Positions 1 through 5,299 of a stretch of DNA of 5,299 nt are shown piece after piece; the first letter of the stretch is position 1; each line of letters begins with the position of its first letter. A program made the position numbers and the translations under genes. This DNA is from Porticoccus sp. Its GTDB lineage: Bacteria; Pseudomonadota; Gammaproteobacteria; Pseudomonadales; Porticoccaceae. The stretch covers positions 1-5,299 of the forward strand of contig DRHD01000354.1 of assembly GCA_011049795.1 (NCBI GenBank). Reading direction: 5' to 3'. The notes beneath the pieces were generated by a model. It made no database searches. It was not told where the DNA came from and was given only the letters and a program-made list of their open reading frames with translations.

Positions 1-475
1 AAGGTGACCCATCTTCATAGTTGGGCCATTCGATACCTTCGGGTCTCAAGGCCCTAGCCAACCGCACCATATCAATAATGTCCCACCGAGAATTCCCATG
101 CTTCCACTCACGTTCATAGGGATCATAAAAATTGCGATAAAGACTATACCGGGTCACCTCATCATCAAACCGAATGCTGTTATATCCCACCCCGCATGTC
201 CCAGGCAGAGATAATTCACGGTGAATTTTTTCAATAAACTCTCGCTCGGGTATACCCTTTTGCTGGGCGCTCTGTGGCGTTATTCCCGTGACAAGGCAAG
301 CTTGCGGCCAAGGGAGTCGGTCCGTCGGTGGCTGACAGTATATTGAGAGCGGCTCACCGATAATATTCAGGTTTTCATCTGTACGAATACCAGCAAACTG
401 AGAAGGGCCGTCACGAGAGGGGTCTATGCCAAAGGTTTCGTAATCGTGCCAGTAGAGTGTATTTGCCATAGCCAT
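1..475 (-). CDS. sbcB: Exodeoxyribonuclease I (ExoI), N-terminal part, cut by window edge
   Basis: Exonuclease I degrades single-stranded DNA 3'->5' and acts in recombination and mismatch repair. The 158 visible codons translate without a stop and resemble the E. coli SbcB N-terminus closely (from memory): the DEDD exonuclease motif HDYETFG is at residues 10-16, then QFAGIRTD, VTGITPQ, GYNSIRFDDEVTR, YRNFYDPY, NSRWDIID and ALRPEGI. The putative metal ligands are Asp11 and Glu13 (motif I) and Asp104 in the RFDDE block (motif II); the spacing equals that of E. coli D15, E17 and D108. The remaining two thirds, with the last DEDD acidic residue and the SH3-like and C-terminal domains, lie outside the window. 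The family is usually about 475 residues. The start is uncertain: ATG at 475 or ATG at 469, both in frame and neither with a strong Shine-Dalgarno; I took the upstream one. It follows the OmpA-gene terminator, so it is probably transcribed separately. Confidence 0.96.
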   Translation of the reverse strand, partial: MAMANTLYWHDYETFGIDPSRDGPSQFAGIRTDENLNIIGEPLSIYCQPPTDRLPWPQACLVTGITPQSAQQKGIPEREFIEKIHRELSLPGTCGVGYNSIRFDDEVTRYSLYRNFYDPYEREWKHGNSRWDIIDMVRLARALRPEGIEWPNYEDGSP

Positions 476-528
476 AACTCGCTCTAATACCTAGATTCTA
501 TGTAGCCCCAGTCATTAAAAACACCCAC

Positions 529-556
529 AAAAAACGGCGTCCTAAGACGCCGTTTT
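529..556 (-). terminator. Rho-independent terminator after the OmpA-family gene
   Basis: An 11-bp perfect inverted repeat (531-541 with 546-556, core ACGGCGTC/GACGCCGT) surrounds a 4-base loop. On the minus strand the stem runs into six consecutive T (529-534), so it is oriented to stop transcription coming from the OmpA-family gene, whose stop codon is about 32 bp upstream. The plus-strand side has only four T, and no plus-strand gene is present. Any sbcB promoter must lie in the short stretch between this hairpin and position 476; I see no convincing one. Confidence 0.9.
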
Positions 557-588
557 CGATAGCTTGTAATGAGAAATCTACCCAGGGC

Positions 589-1533
589 TTATTTCACTAC
601 CTCGGTAAAGGTCATCTCACCAACAACACGACGGTTACGGGCACGGCCCTCGTCAGTGTCATTATCAGCAACTGGGCGACTCTCGCCGTAACCCGTAGTA
701 GTAATACGGCTAACATCTATACCGTACTCTTCATGGATCCTGGCTTTAACTGCATCAACACGACGCTGGGACAAGTCTTGGTTATAGCCTTCCTCACCAC
801 GAGAATCCGTGTGACCTTCCAGCTCCAAAGTAATATCTTCGTGAACCTTCATGGCATTAGCTACAGCTTCCAGCTCATCACCATAGACTGCGAGAACATC
901 TGCTTTGTCGAATTCAAACTCAACATTGAGTTTAATAGTAAGAGTGCGCGTTTCTGGCTCCATTTCTGGCTCACGTACTGGCACTGGCACTACAACTACA
1001 GGGGCAACAGGCTTGTTAAAGTAGTACCGCATGCCTAAGTTAACAGAGGCATCCCACATACTACCTTTGCCTTCACCACGAATTTTATTTAACACCCGTA
1101 CATCACCACGAAACTCCCACTGGGGAGTGATCATGTTAGACATACCCAAACCAGCCTGGAGCTGATGAGTGTATTCTTCTTCTATCTGAAGGTTCTTTTC
1201 GCCTTCACGGTCATAGTAGGCATAACCACCAACGGCATAAGTGCGCCAGCCGCCGTCGTCCTCGCCAAACCAATAGTAGGCATTCAACTGTGCTATATCT
1301 ATATCTTCACCAGCTATGTCACTGCCGTATGACGCTTCAAGAGCCCAATCGTTAAAAAATCGATAACCAATATTGAAGCTCAGAACACCCGCTTCATCAT
1401 GCCCGCTAACCACTCGATCACTATCGAGATAGTAATAACTCAAGCTTGGCCCAAGATACAATCCTTCTTGAGACTGCGCAGACATAGACACAGCCAGCAT
1501 CAAACCACCAACCGCTATAAGTAACTTTTTCAT
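589..1533 (-). CDS. OmpA-family outer-membrane protein (8-strand barrel plus peptidoglycan-binding domain)
   Basis: This 314-residue protein probably anchors the outer membrane to peptidoglycan. Residues 1-19 form a signal peptide (MKKLL, hydrophobic core, then Ser-Met-Ser-Ala, probable cleavage after Ala19). Residues ~24-174 alternate aromatic and polar residues as in a small OmpA-type beta-barrel and end in a YYF-type strand. Residues ~175-192 are a Pro/Val/Glu-rich hinge. Residues ~200-307 are an OmpA C-terminal domain with FEFDKADV, LEGHTDSRG, LSQRR and GYGESRP...RARNRRV. Asp243 (in GHTD) and Arg258 (in LSQRR) are 15 residues apart, the spacing of the two diaminopimelate-binding residues of Acinetobacter OmpA (D271, R286). 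The start chosen is ATG at 1533, which directly precedes the signal peptide and has a GGGGA ribosome site; an in-frame TTG at 1545 would add only MGNI. Monocistronic: terminators flank it on both sides. Assignment to the family is firm; orthology to E. coli ompA is not claimed. Confidence 0.95.
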   Translation of the reverse strand: MKKLLIAVGGLMLAVSMSAQSQEGLYLGPSLSYYYLDSDRVVSGHDEAGVLSFNIGYRFFNDWALEASYGSDIAGEDIDIAQLNAYYWFGEDDGGWRTYAVGGYAYYDREGEKNLQIEEEYTHQLQAGLGMSNMITPQWEFRGDVRVLNKIRGEGKGSMWDASVNLGMRYYFNKPVAPVVVVPVPVREPEMEPETRTLTIKLNVEFEFDKADVLAVYGDELEAVANAMKVHEDITLELEGHTDSRGEEGYNQDLSQRRVDAVKARIHEEYGIDVSRITTTGYGESRPVADNDTDEGRARNRRVVGEMTFTEVVK

Positions 1534-1538
1534 GATGT

Positions 1539-1543
1539 TCCCC
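1539..1543 (-). promoter_or_regulatory. Ribosome-binding site that fixes the OmpA-family start
   Basis: The minus strand reads GGGGA, then 5 bases, then ATG at 1533. This supports ATG 1533 over the in-frame TTG at 1545, whose codon overlaps the ribosome site itself and which would put four extra residues before the Lys-Lys of the signal peptide. Confidence 0.75.
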
Positions 1544-1802
1544 AATTTTTATTTAAAAACTACAGGCTTCCCCGCCTAACCGCCATCTAGCATCTAGCAG
1601 TTGCCGCAATAATAATACATATCTAAGCAGTTTTCCTTTTCTTTGCATTGTTTTTACTACAAAAATTAAATTTCTTAATGAAAATCAGCTCTGCTTAGGG
1701 CTGACTGTTCAAATATCAATCAATTCTTACCCGCTAGCCCCAAAACAAGGTCTTTTATGAAGGTAGTCGAGACCCCATGCTCACGCAACTTAATAAAGCA
1801 AA
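1544..1802. other. AT-rich intergenic region upstream of the OmpA-family gene, no gene seen
   Basis: About 260 bp between the fumarase terminator and the OmpA ribosome site. I find no coding region, tRNA or confident promoter on either strand. It is AT-rich (runs at 1610-1680) and must hold the OmpA-gene promoter and 5' leader. Small structures seen: an 8-bp inverted repeat CTAAGCAG (1623-1630) with CTGCTTAG (1691-1698); a 5-bp one TCAGC/GCTGA (1685-1689 with 1700-1704); and a tandem CTAGATG on the minus strand around 1585-1600. Each is short enough to be chance. Confidence 0.5.
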
Positions 1803-1827
1803 AAACCGGAAGAGAGACTTCTGGTTT
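1800..1827 (-). terminator. Rho-independent terminator after fumarase
   Basis: A 10-bp inverted repeat (1803-1812 with 1818-1827) has one imperfect pair (1808 with 1822) and a 5-base loop. On the minus strand the stem passes into a run of six T (1800-1805), 22 bp beyond the fumarase stop codon. The orientation fits the end of the coiled-coil/fumarase transcript. The mismatched pair makes it slightly weaker than the other three terminators in the window. Confidence 0.82.
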
Positions 1828-1849
1828 CTAACAAGTACTTATCTAACGG

Positions 1850-3364
1850 TTAAAGCTTTAATGCATGCTCTTCAATCTTTGCTCGCCAGATTTGGGGCCC
1901 CGTTTGGTGAACAGATTCACCCCTAGAGTCCACCGCCACTGTAACCGGCATATCTACAATCTCAAACTCATAGATCGCTTCCATACCCAAGTCTTCAAAG
2001 GCCACCACTTTGGCTCCTGTTATCGCTTTTGATACTAGGTAGGCAGCACCGCCCACAGCCATCAGATAAACTGCCTCATTGTCCTTGATCGCCTCAATAG
2101 CCACGGGCCCACGCTCGGCCTTACCTATCATGCCAATCAAGCCTGTTTGCTCCAGCATGGTGCGAGTAAACTTGTCCATACGGGTAGCGGTGGTAGGTCC
2201 AGCCGGTCCTACAACCTCTTCCCGCACTGGGTCAACTGGGCCTACGTAATAGATGAAACGTCCTGTCATATCTACCGGAAGCTCCTCACCATTCGCCAGC
2301 ATATCGATCATTCGCTTATGTGCAGCATCCCGACCGGTCAGCATCTTGCCTGACAGAAGAACGGTTTCACCCGGCTTCCAATCTTTAATATCCTCACTGG
2401 TCACGGTATCAAGATTGACTCGACGTACACTATCGCCCACTTCCCAGGTAATGTCTGGCCAGTCATCCAGACTTGGTGGCACCTGTTTGGCGGAACCTGA
2501 GCCATCAAGCACAAAGTGTGTATGGCGAGTCGCAGCACAGTTGGGAATCAATGCCACCGCCTTATTGGCAGCATGGGCGGGAAAGTCTTTCACTTTCACA
2601 TCCAGGACAGTGGTTAAGCCCCCTAACCCTTGAGCACCTATACCCAGATTATTCACCTTTTCATACAGCTCGAGACGAAGTTCCTCCGCACGATTTGAGG
2701 CACCACGTGTTTGTAGCTCCTGAATATCAATAGAATCCATCAATGATTCTTTGGCTAACAACATTGCTTTTTCCGCTGTGCCACCAACACCAATACCCAG
2801 CATACCGGGCGGACACCAGCCAGCCCCCATTTTAGGCAGCTGCTCAAGTACCCACTCCACGACAGAATCGGATGGATTAAGCATGGCAAATTTGGACTTA
2901 GCCTCCGAGCCACCCCCTTTGGCGGCCACATCTACTTCTACCGTATCTCCAAGCACAATCTCGTAATTAATCACGGCTGGTGTGTTATCACCGGTATTCT
3001 TACGAGCACCATCAGGGTCCGCCAATACTGACGCACGAAGCACGTTATCGGGATGCTTATAAGCTCGACGTACACCCTCATTAATCATATCGGTGACACT
3101 CATATCACCTTGCCACTGCACATTCATGCCTACTTTCACAAAGACATTGATAATGCCGGTATCCTGACACAGCGGTCGATGCCCCATGGCACACATCCGA
3201 GAATTAATCAGTATTTGCGCCATTGCATCCTTGGCAGCCTTGGACTCCTCCCGTTCATAGGCTTCATGTAAAGCCTTTATAAAATCTACAGGATGGTAAT
3301 AGGAGATAAACTGCAGCGCATCGGCAACGCTATCAATCAAATCATCCTGTTGAATTACAGTCAT
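1850..3364 (-). CDS. fumA: Class I fumarate hydratase (iron-sulfur fumarase)
   Basis: This 504-residue cytosolic TCA-cycle enzyme interconverts fumarate and L-malate with an oxygen-sensitive [4Fe-4S] cluster. Residues ~10-285 are the N-terminal (alpha-type) fumarase domain and ~290-495 the C-terminal (beta-type) domain, fused in one chain. The three expected cluster cysteines are present: Cys66 in RPLCQDTG, Cys184 in AGWCPPGMLGIG and Cys276 in IPNCAATRHTHF. Other family blocks are KGGGSEAKSKFAML (149-162), GIGAQGLGG (241-249), LTGRDAAHKRM (342-352) and GPTTATRMD (389-397). At ~505 residues it matches the shorter single-chain form common in gammaproteobacteria rather than the ~548-residue E. 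coli FumA/FumB. ATG at 3364 has a GGAGA ribosome site (3371-3375) six bases upstream. It follows the coiled-coil gene by 41 bp with no terminator between, so it is probably second in a two-gene transcript. The symbol denotes the class, not orthology to E. coli fumA versus fumB. Confidence 0.97.
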   Translation of the reverse strand: MTVIQQDDLIDSVADALQFISYYHPVDFIKALHEAYEREESKAAKDAMAQILINSRMCAMGHRPLCQDTGIINVFVKVGMNVQWQGDMSVTDMINEGVRRAYKHPDNVLRASVLADPDGARKNTGDNTPAVINYEIVLGDTVEVDVAAKGGGSEAKSKFAMLNPSDSVVEWVLEQLPKMGAGWCPPGMLGIGVGGTAEKAMLLAKESLMDSIDIQELQTRGASNRAEELRLELYEKVNNLGIGAQGLGGLTTVLDVKVKDFPAHAANKAVALIPNCAATRHTHFVLDGSGSAKQVPPSLDDWPDITWEVGDSVRRVNLDTVTSEDIKDWKPGETVLLSGKMLTGRDAAHKRMIDMLANGEELPVDMTGRFIYYVGPVDPVREEVVGPAGPTTATRMDKFTRTMLEQTGLIGMIGKAERGPVAIEAIKDNEAVYLMAVGGAAYLVSKAITGAKVVAFEDLGMEAIYEFEIVDMPVTVAVDSRGESVHQTGPQIWRAKIEEHALKL

Positions 3365-3405
3365 TTATTCTCTCCGTGGTCAAACTCTATGTATTAATGA
3401 ACGAG

Positions 3406-4173
3406 TTACTGGGTCGCATGGATTGCACCCAGCTGTTGTTTAATTTGCTGAATATCTCGATTAACCTGGCGGCGGTATGCATCAATCGCATTAATCGCCT
3501 CCTCATTACCGGCGACGCGGGTCTGCAAATCCAACTGAGACGCCTTCAGACTTTGCTTAAGACTGTTGAGCTGATCGACCAACTCCTGAGATTGATTCAC
3601 CATATCATTGACTTCTAGCTTCGCTGCTAATGAAGCACTGGCCATACTATCCACTGACTTACCAGTCTTCGTTAATTTAGCTGTCAGGTTAGCCACGTCC
3701 TTCTTACGTGCCGCTCTGGAGGCTTCCAGGCTTTTTATGGCTTTTTCCTGAGCTTCTATTTTCTTGCGATTTCGATCATTGGATACGCCCCACAACTTCT
3801 TAATCTCAGACCAGTGCTTATCCAGTGTTTCGTCATGGCTTTTCAGTTTTATACCGCGTGCCGTTCCTGACTGGTTGAGAGATTCATCTGTAGAGTCAAA
3901 TTTTGATTCCAAATCATCAAATCGACTTTGTAACAAGGCAAGGTTCTCGGTTACCTGCACAAAGAAATAACCCAACCCGCCCAAGCCAAGTAACAATATC
4001 ACCACCAGTACTTTCCAAAATCCACCAATGACCCCTCCTGATCGAGGCGGCATATCAGAGGTAGCTCGCTTTCGATCTTTAGCTATTCGGCCACCACGGC
4101 CTTCACTCCGACCAATACGCTCGTCACTTTCAGGTACTATCGGATCAAGCCTATTAAAGTCCTTATCGGTCAT
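3406..4173 (-). CDS. Single-pass inner-membrane coiled-coil protein, function unknown
   Basis: I do not recognise a named family for this 255-residue protein. Residues 1-48 are hydrophilic and rich in charged residues and glycine (RIGRSEGRGGRIAKDRKR). Residues ~50-73 form one membrane helix (FWKVLVVILLLGLGGLGYFF). The positive residues before the helix predict a cytoplasmic N-terminus and a periplasmic C-terminus. Residues ~74-95 and ~130-250 are rich in Leu, Lys, Glu, Gln and Ala with heptad-like spacing, so a long periplasmic coiled coil is likely. It has no cysteine, enzyme motif or cleavable signal peptide. The overall plan recalls HemX and other cell-envelope anchors, but I see no HemX domain. 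ATG at 4173 is the first usable start; the nearest ribosome site is a weak AAAGG about 11 bases upstream. It heads a probable transcript with fumarase. Coding status is well supported by length and composition. Confidence 0.85.
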   Translation of the reverse strand: MTDKDFNRLDPIVPESDERIGRSEGRGGRIAKDRKRATSDMPPRSGGVIGGFWKVLVVILLLGLGGLGYFFVQVTENLALLQSRFDDLESKFDSTDESLNQSGTARGIKLKSHDETLDKHWSEIKKLWGVSNDRNRKKIEAQEKAIKSLEASRAARKKDVANLTAKLTKTGKSVDSMASASLAAKLEVNDMVNQSQELVDQLNSLKQSLKASQLDLQTRVAGNEEAINAIDAYRRQVNRDIQQIKQQLGAIHATQ

Positions 4174-4254
4174 GGTCAGTCAAGCCTTTAGTTAAGAATA
4201 GCCTTTTCAATTTTTGCAGGAAGATCGTGTTTAGTGTTTAAAAACAGGTCAAAG

Positions 4255-4260
4255 ATTATA
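4255..4260 (-). promoter_or_regulatory. Candidate -10 element for the coiled-coil/fumarase transcript
   Basis: The minus strand carries an exact TATAAT about 80 bases before the coiled-coil start and just past the terminator of the gene upstream. No good TTGACA-like -35 lies 16-18 bp before it; that interval falls in the terminator's T run and stem. A TTGACC (minus strand, just downstream of the TATAAT) could serve as an alternative -35, but its -10 partner is poor. The location is right for a promoter; the exact element is uncertain. Confidence 0.4.
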
Positions 4261-4272
4261 CGCCATAGACAT

Positions 4273-4302
4273 AAAAAAACCGGCCCATGGGCCGGTTTTT
4301 TT
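4273..4302 (-). terminator. Perfectly palindromic terminator after the PuuD-like gene
   Basis: Thirty bases form an uninterrupted palindrome: seven A, then CCGGCCCATGGGCCGG, then seven T. Folded as RNA, the G+C-rich stem closes on a 4-base CATG loop and ends in a seven-U tract. It lies 15 bp past the stop codon of the PuuD-like gene. Being symmetrical, it would terminate in either direction, although only minus-strand genes flank it. Confidence 0.93.
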
Positions 4303-4317
4303 ACGCTTTACTCACAA

Positions 4318-4962
4318 CTACAAGAGGCATAGAGCCCCAACCAAAACGGCAGTCAATACCAAACTAGAGACAATCACACCTTTCACGGTTGTCATCGGCC
4401 CTTGCTTACCAAACAGAGCGTTTGCTTCCAATACCAAAACAATAGCAACGGCTGCATATAAGCCCATGCCACCACCATTAGCAGATACCAAATGATCAGC
4501 ACTGTAACCCAGGTGCGGAGAAGCCAGCATACAGAACGCCATTGGCGCAGAGAACAAAGTATTGGTGCGAGAGGCCAGCAATGCTTTCGCACCGGCAGCA
4601 GGGCCATCACCATCCTTCATACCCAGAGCAATCTGTTGAGCAGGCCAGATAACCAACCACACGTTCAGGAACATCAGGATACCCAAAAGCGTACCCACTG
4701 CGATGTAATCATTCATCATATTTCGCCCACTGACGCCCATTAACAGGACAACACCGGTGATGAAAGTAAACATGGCGCCCCAGCGGAACCACCACAACGC
4801 ACTTGGCGCCAGCTTAGCCTTGGCATCAGCCAAGCCTTCAGGGCTAGCCTGTTTAAAATAGCCTCCTTGAATAAAGTTGAAATAGTACAAAATGCCGATC
4901 CAGGTAATTCCGAACAGCAAGTGCCCCCAGCGAACTAAAAAATCAATGAAATCGAGTGACAT
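4318..4962 (-). CDS. PuuD-like integral membrane protein without a cytochrome c domain
   Basis: This 214-residue, very hydrophobic protein has about six membrane helices (roughly 5-29, 57-77, 86-107, 133-150, 163-184 and 192-214). The opening FLVRWGHLLFGITWIGILYY, the later WWFRWGAMFTFITGVVLL, and NVWLVIWPAQQ resemble the N-terminal membrane domain of urate hydroxylase PuuD (Urate_ox_N, formerly DUF989). Full PuuD proteins are about 400 residues and carry a C-terminal cytochrome c; here the stop codon follows the last helix and there is no CxxCH motif, so the chain ends naturally at the membrane domain. His14 and His150 are candidate functional residues. Automatic pipelines may label such proteins urate hydroxylase, but no other purine-degradation gene is in the window, so urate oxidation is unproven. 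ATG at 4962 has a strong AGGAGA ribosome site (4968-4973) five bases upstream. Terminators on both sides make it monocistronic. It lies directly downstream of groEL. Confidence 0.85.
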   Translation of the reverse strand: MSLDFIDFLVRWGHLLFGITWIGILYYFNFIQGGYFKQASPEGLADAKAKLAPSALWWFRWGAMFTFITGVVLLMGVSGRNMMNDYIAVGTLLGILMFLNVWLVIWPAQQIALGMKDGDGPAAGAKALLASRTNTLFSAPMAFCMLASPHLGYSADHLVSANGGGMGLYAAVAIVLVLEANALFGKQGPMTTVKGVIVSSLVLTAVLVGALCLL

Positions 4963-5045
4963 AGTTATCTCCTAGCAACGAGATGTTATTTTTGTAATAG
5001 TTAAGTTGTTGTGACCAATAAACCCTTCAGGGCCAAAGCAAGTCC

Positions 5046-5077
5046 TTTGCAGGCAAAACACCTTATAACCCTGCAAA
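5046..5077. repeat. 8-bp inverted repeat upstream of the PuuD-like gene
   Basis: TTTGCAGG (5046-5053) and CCTGCAAA (5070-5077) are exact reverse complements separated by 16 bases. The centre holds a TTATAA. The site lies about 85-115 bases before the PuuD-like start and beyond the groEL terminator, a natural place for an operator or promoter. It is not a terminator for groEL: the stem is short, the loop is long, and a much better hairpin precedes it. Role unknown. Confidence 0.4.
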
Positions 5078-5131
5078 AAAAGGGTTTAGACATTCCTGTT
5101 GGTGAGTGATTCTGTCACAAATCACCCATAA

Positions 5132-5163
5132 ATAAAAAGCCCCGAATTATCGGGGCTTTTTAT
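5132..5163 (-). terminator. Rho-independent terminator after groEL
   Basis: A 13-bp perfect inverted repeat (5132-5144 with 5151-5163, core AGCCCCG/CGGGGCT) surrounds a 6-base AT loop, with five T or A on each flank. It begins about 20 bp past the groEL stop codon. The minus-strand orientation ends the groEL transcript; the symmetrical flanks would allow bidirectional use. Confidence 0.92.
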
Positions 5164-5183
5164 GGTGCTTGTAGAACAGGCTT

Positions 5184-5299
5184 TTACATCATGCCGCCCA
5201 TACCACCCATACCACCCATATCGGGCATTCCAGCACCACCACCTTCAGCAGGCGAGTCAGCTACCATGGCTTCAGTAGTAACCATCAGACCAGCAATAG
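5184..5299 (-). CDS. groEL: Chaperonin GroEL, C-terminal end, cut by window edge
   Basis: Only the last 37 codons and the TAA stop are present. They read [16 protein letters not shown], a Glu-Gly-Gly-Gly-Ala linker, then [14 protein letters not shown]. The first part matches the final helix of the GroEL equatorial domain, and the Gly-Gly-Met repeat tail is the family's flexible C-terminus that hangs into the folding cavity. GroEL is a 14-subunit ATP-dependent folding chaperone working with GroES. The rest of the gene, and presumably groES, lie to the right of the window. A strong terminator follows at 5132-5163. Confidence 0.97.
   Translation of the reverse strand, partial: IAGLMVTTEAMVADSPAEGGGAGMPDMGGMGGMGGMM

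Noticed and set aside
733..1038. 101-codon plus-strand ORF inside the OmpA-family gene
   Set aside because: It is antisense to a well-supported gene and has no recognisable family features; a shadow frame.
1534..1545. In-frame TTG start at 1545 for the OmpA-family protein
   Set aside because: ATG at 1533 has a well-spaced GGGGA site and begins a normal MKKLL signal peptide; the TTG overlaps that ribosome site.
1757..1831. Plus-strand 24-codon ORF (ATG AAG GTA GTC ... TTC TAA) preceded by AAGG
   Set aside because: Its second half lies inside the fumarase terminator hairpin, it is the only plus-strand candidate in an all-minus region, and a short ORF with a weak ribosome site is expected by chance.
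2147..3271. Several plus-strand ORFs of 68-126 codons across the fumarase gene
   Set aside because: All are antisense to a highly conserved enzyme, with low-complexity Ser/Pro-rich translations; shadow frames.
4392..4743. Short ORFs on both strands within the PuuD-like gene
   Set aside because: They overlap the membrane-protein gene in other frames and have no separate ribosome site or recognisable content.
5187..5220. Short tandem repeat (ACCCATACC units) near the right end
   Set aside because: This is the Gly-Gly-Met coding repeat of the GroEL tail, not an independent repeat array.
1..5299. Possible mobile, defence or CRISPR system in the window
   Set aside because: Every gene is housekeeping or envelope-related, there are no transposase, integrase or nuclease-effector genes, and no spaced direct-repeat array; ExoI here is the standard repair enzyme.

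Overview
This window reads as ordinary chromosome from a gammaproteobacterium, probably a free-living, possibly marine one. The clues are an E. coli-type exonuclease I, a one-polypeptide class I [4Fe-4S] fumarase of about 505 residues, an OmpA-family porin, and a GroEL ending in the usual Gly-Gly-Met tail. The lineage is an inference from protein resemblance; no rRNA or tRNA gene is present to test it. All six genes lie on the minus strand, so transcription runs from high to low coordinates.

In transcription order: the last 37 codons of groEL (5299-5184); a six-helix membrane protein resembling the N-terminal membrane domain of urate hydroxylase PuuD but with no cytochrome c domain (4962-4318); a single-pass inner-membrane coiled-coil protein of unknown function (4173-3406); class I fumarate hydratase (3364-1850); an OmpA-family outer-membrane protein (1533-589); and the first 158 codons of exonuclease I, sbcB (475-2, running off the left edge).

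Four hairpins with minus-strand U tracts follow groEL, the PuuD-like gene, the fumarase and the OmpA gene. They divide the window into five transcription units: groEL, the PuuD-like gene, coiled-coil gene plus fumarase, the OmpA gene, and sbcB. The only pair without a terminator between them is the coiled-coil gene and fumarase, 41 bp apart, which probably share a transcript. A TATAAT hexamer lies upstream of that pair.

The genes do housekeeping work: protein folding, the TCA cycle, envelope integrity, and DNA repair or recombination. I see no mobile element, CRISPR array, toxin-antitoxin pair, defence system or prophage gene, and no evidence of a new system. The points most worth a second look are the cytochrome-less PuuD-like protein, the unknown coiled-coil protein linked to fumarase, and an 8-bp inverted repeat upstream of the PuuD-like gene.
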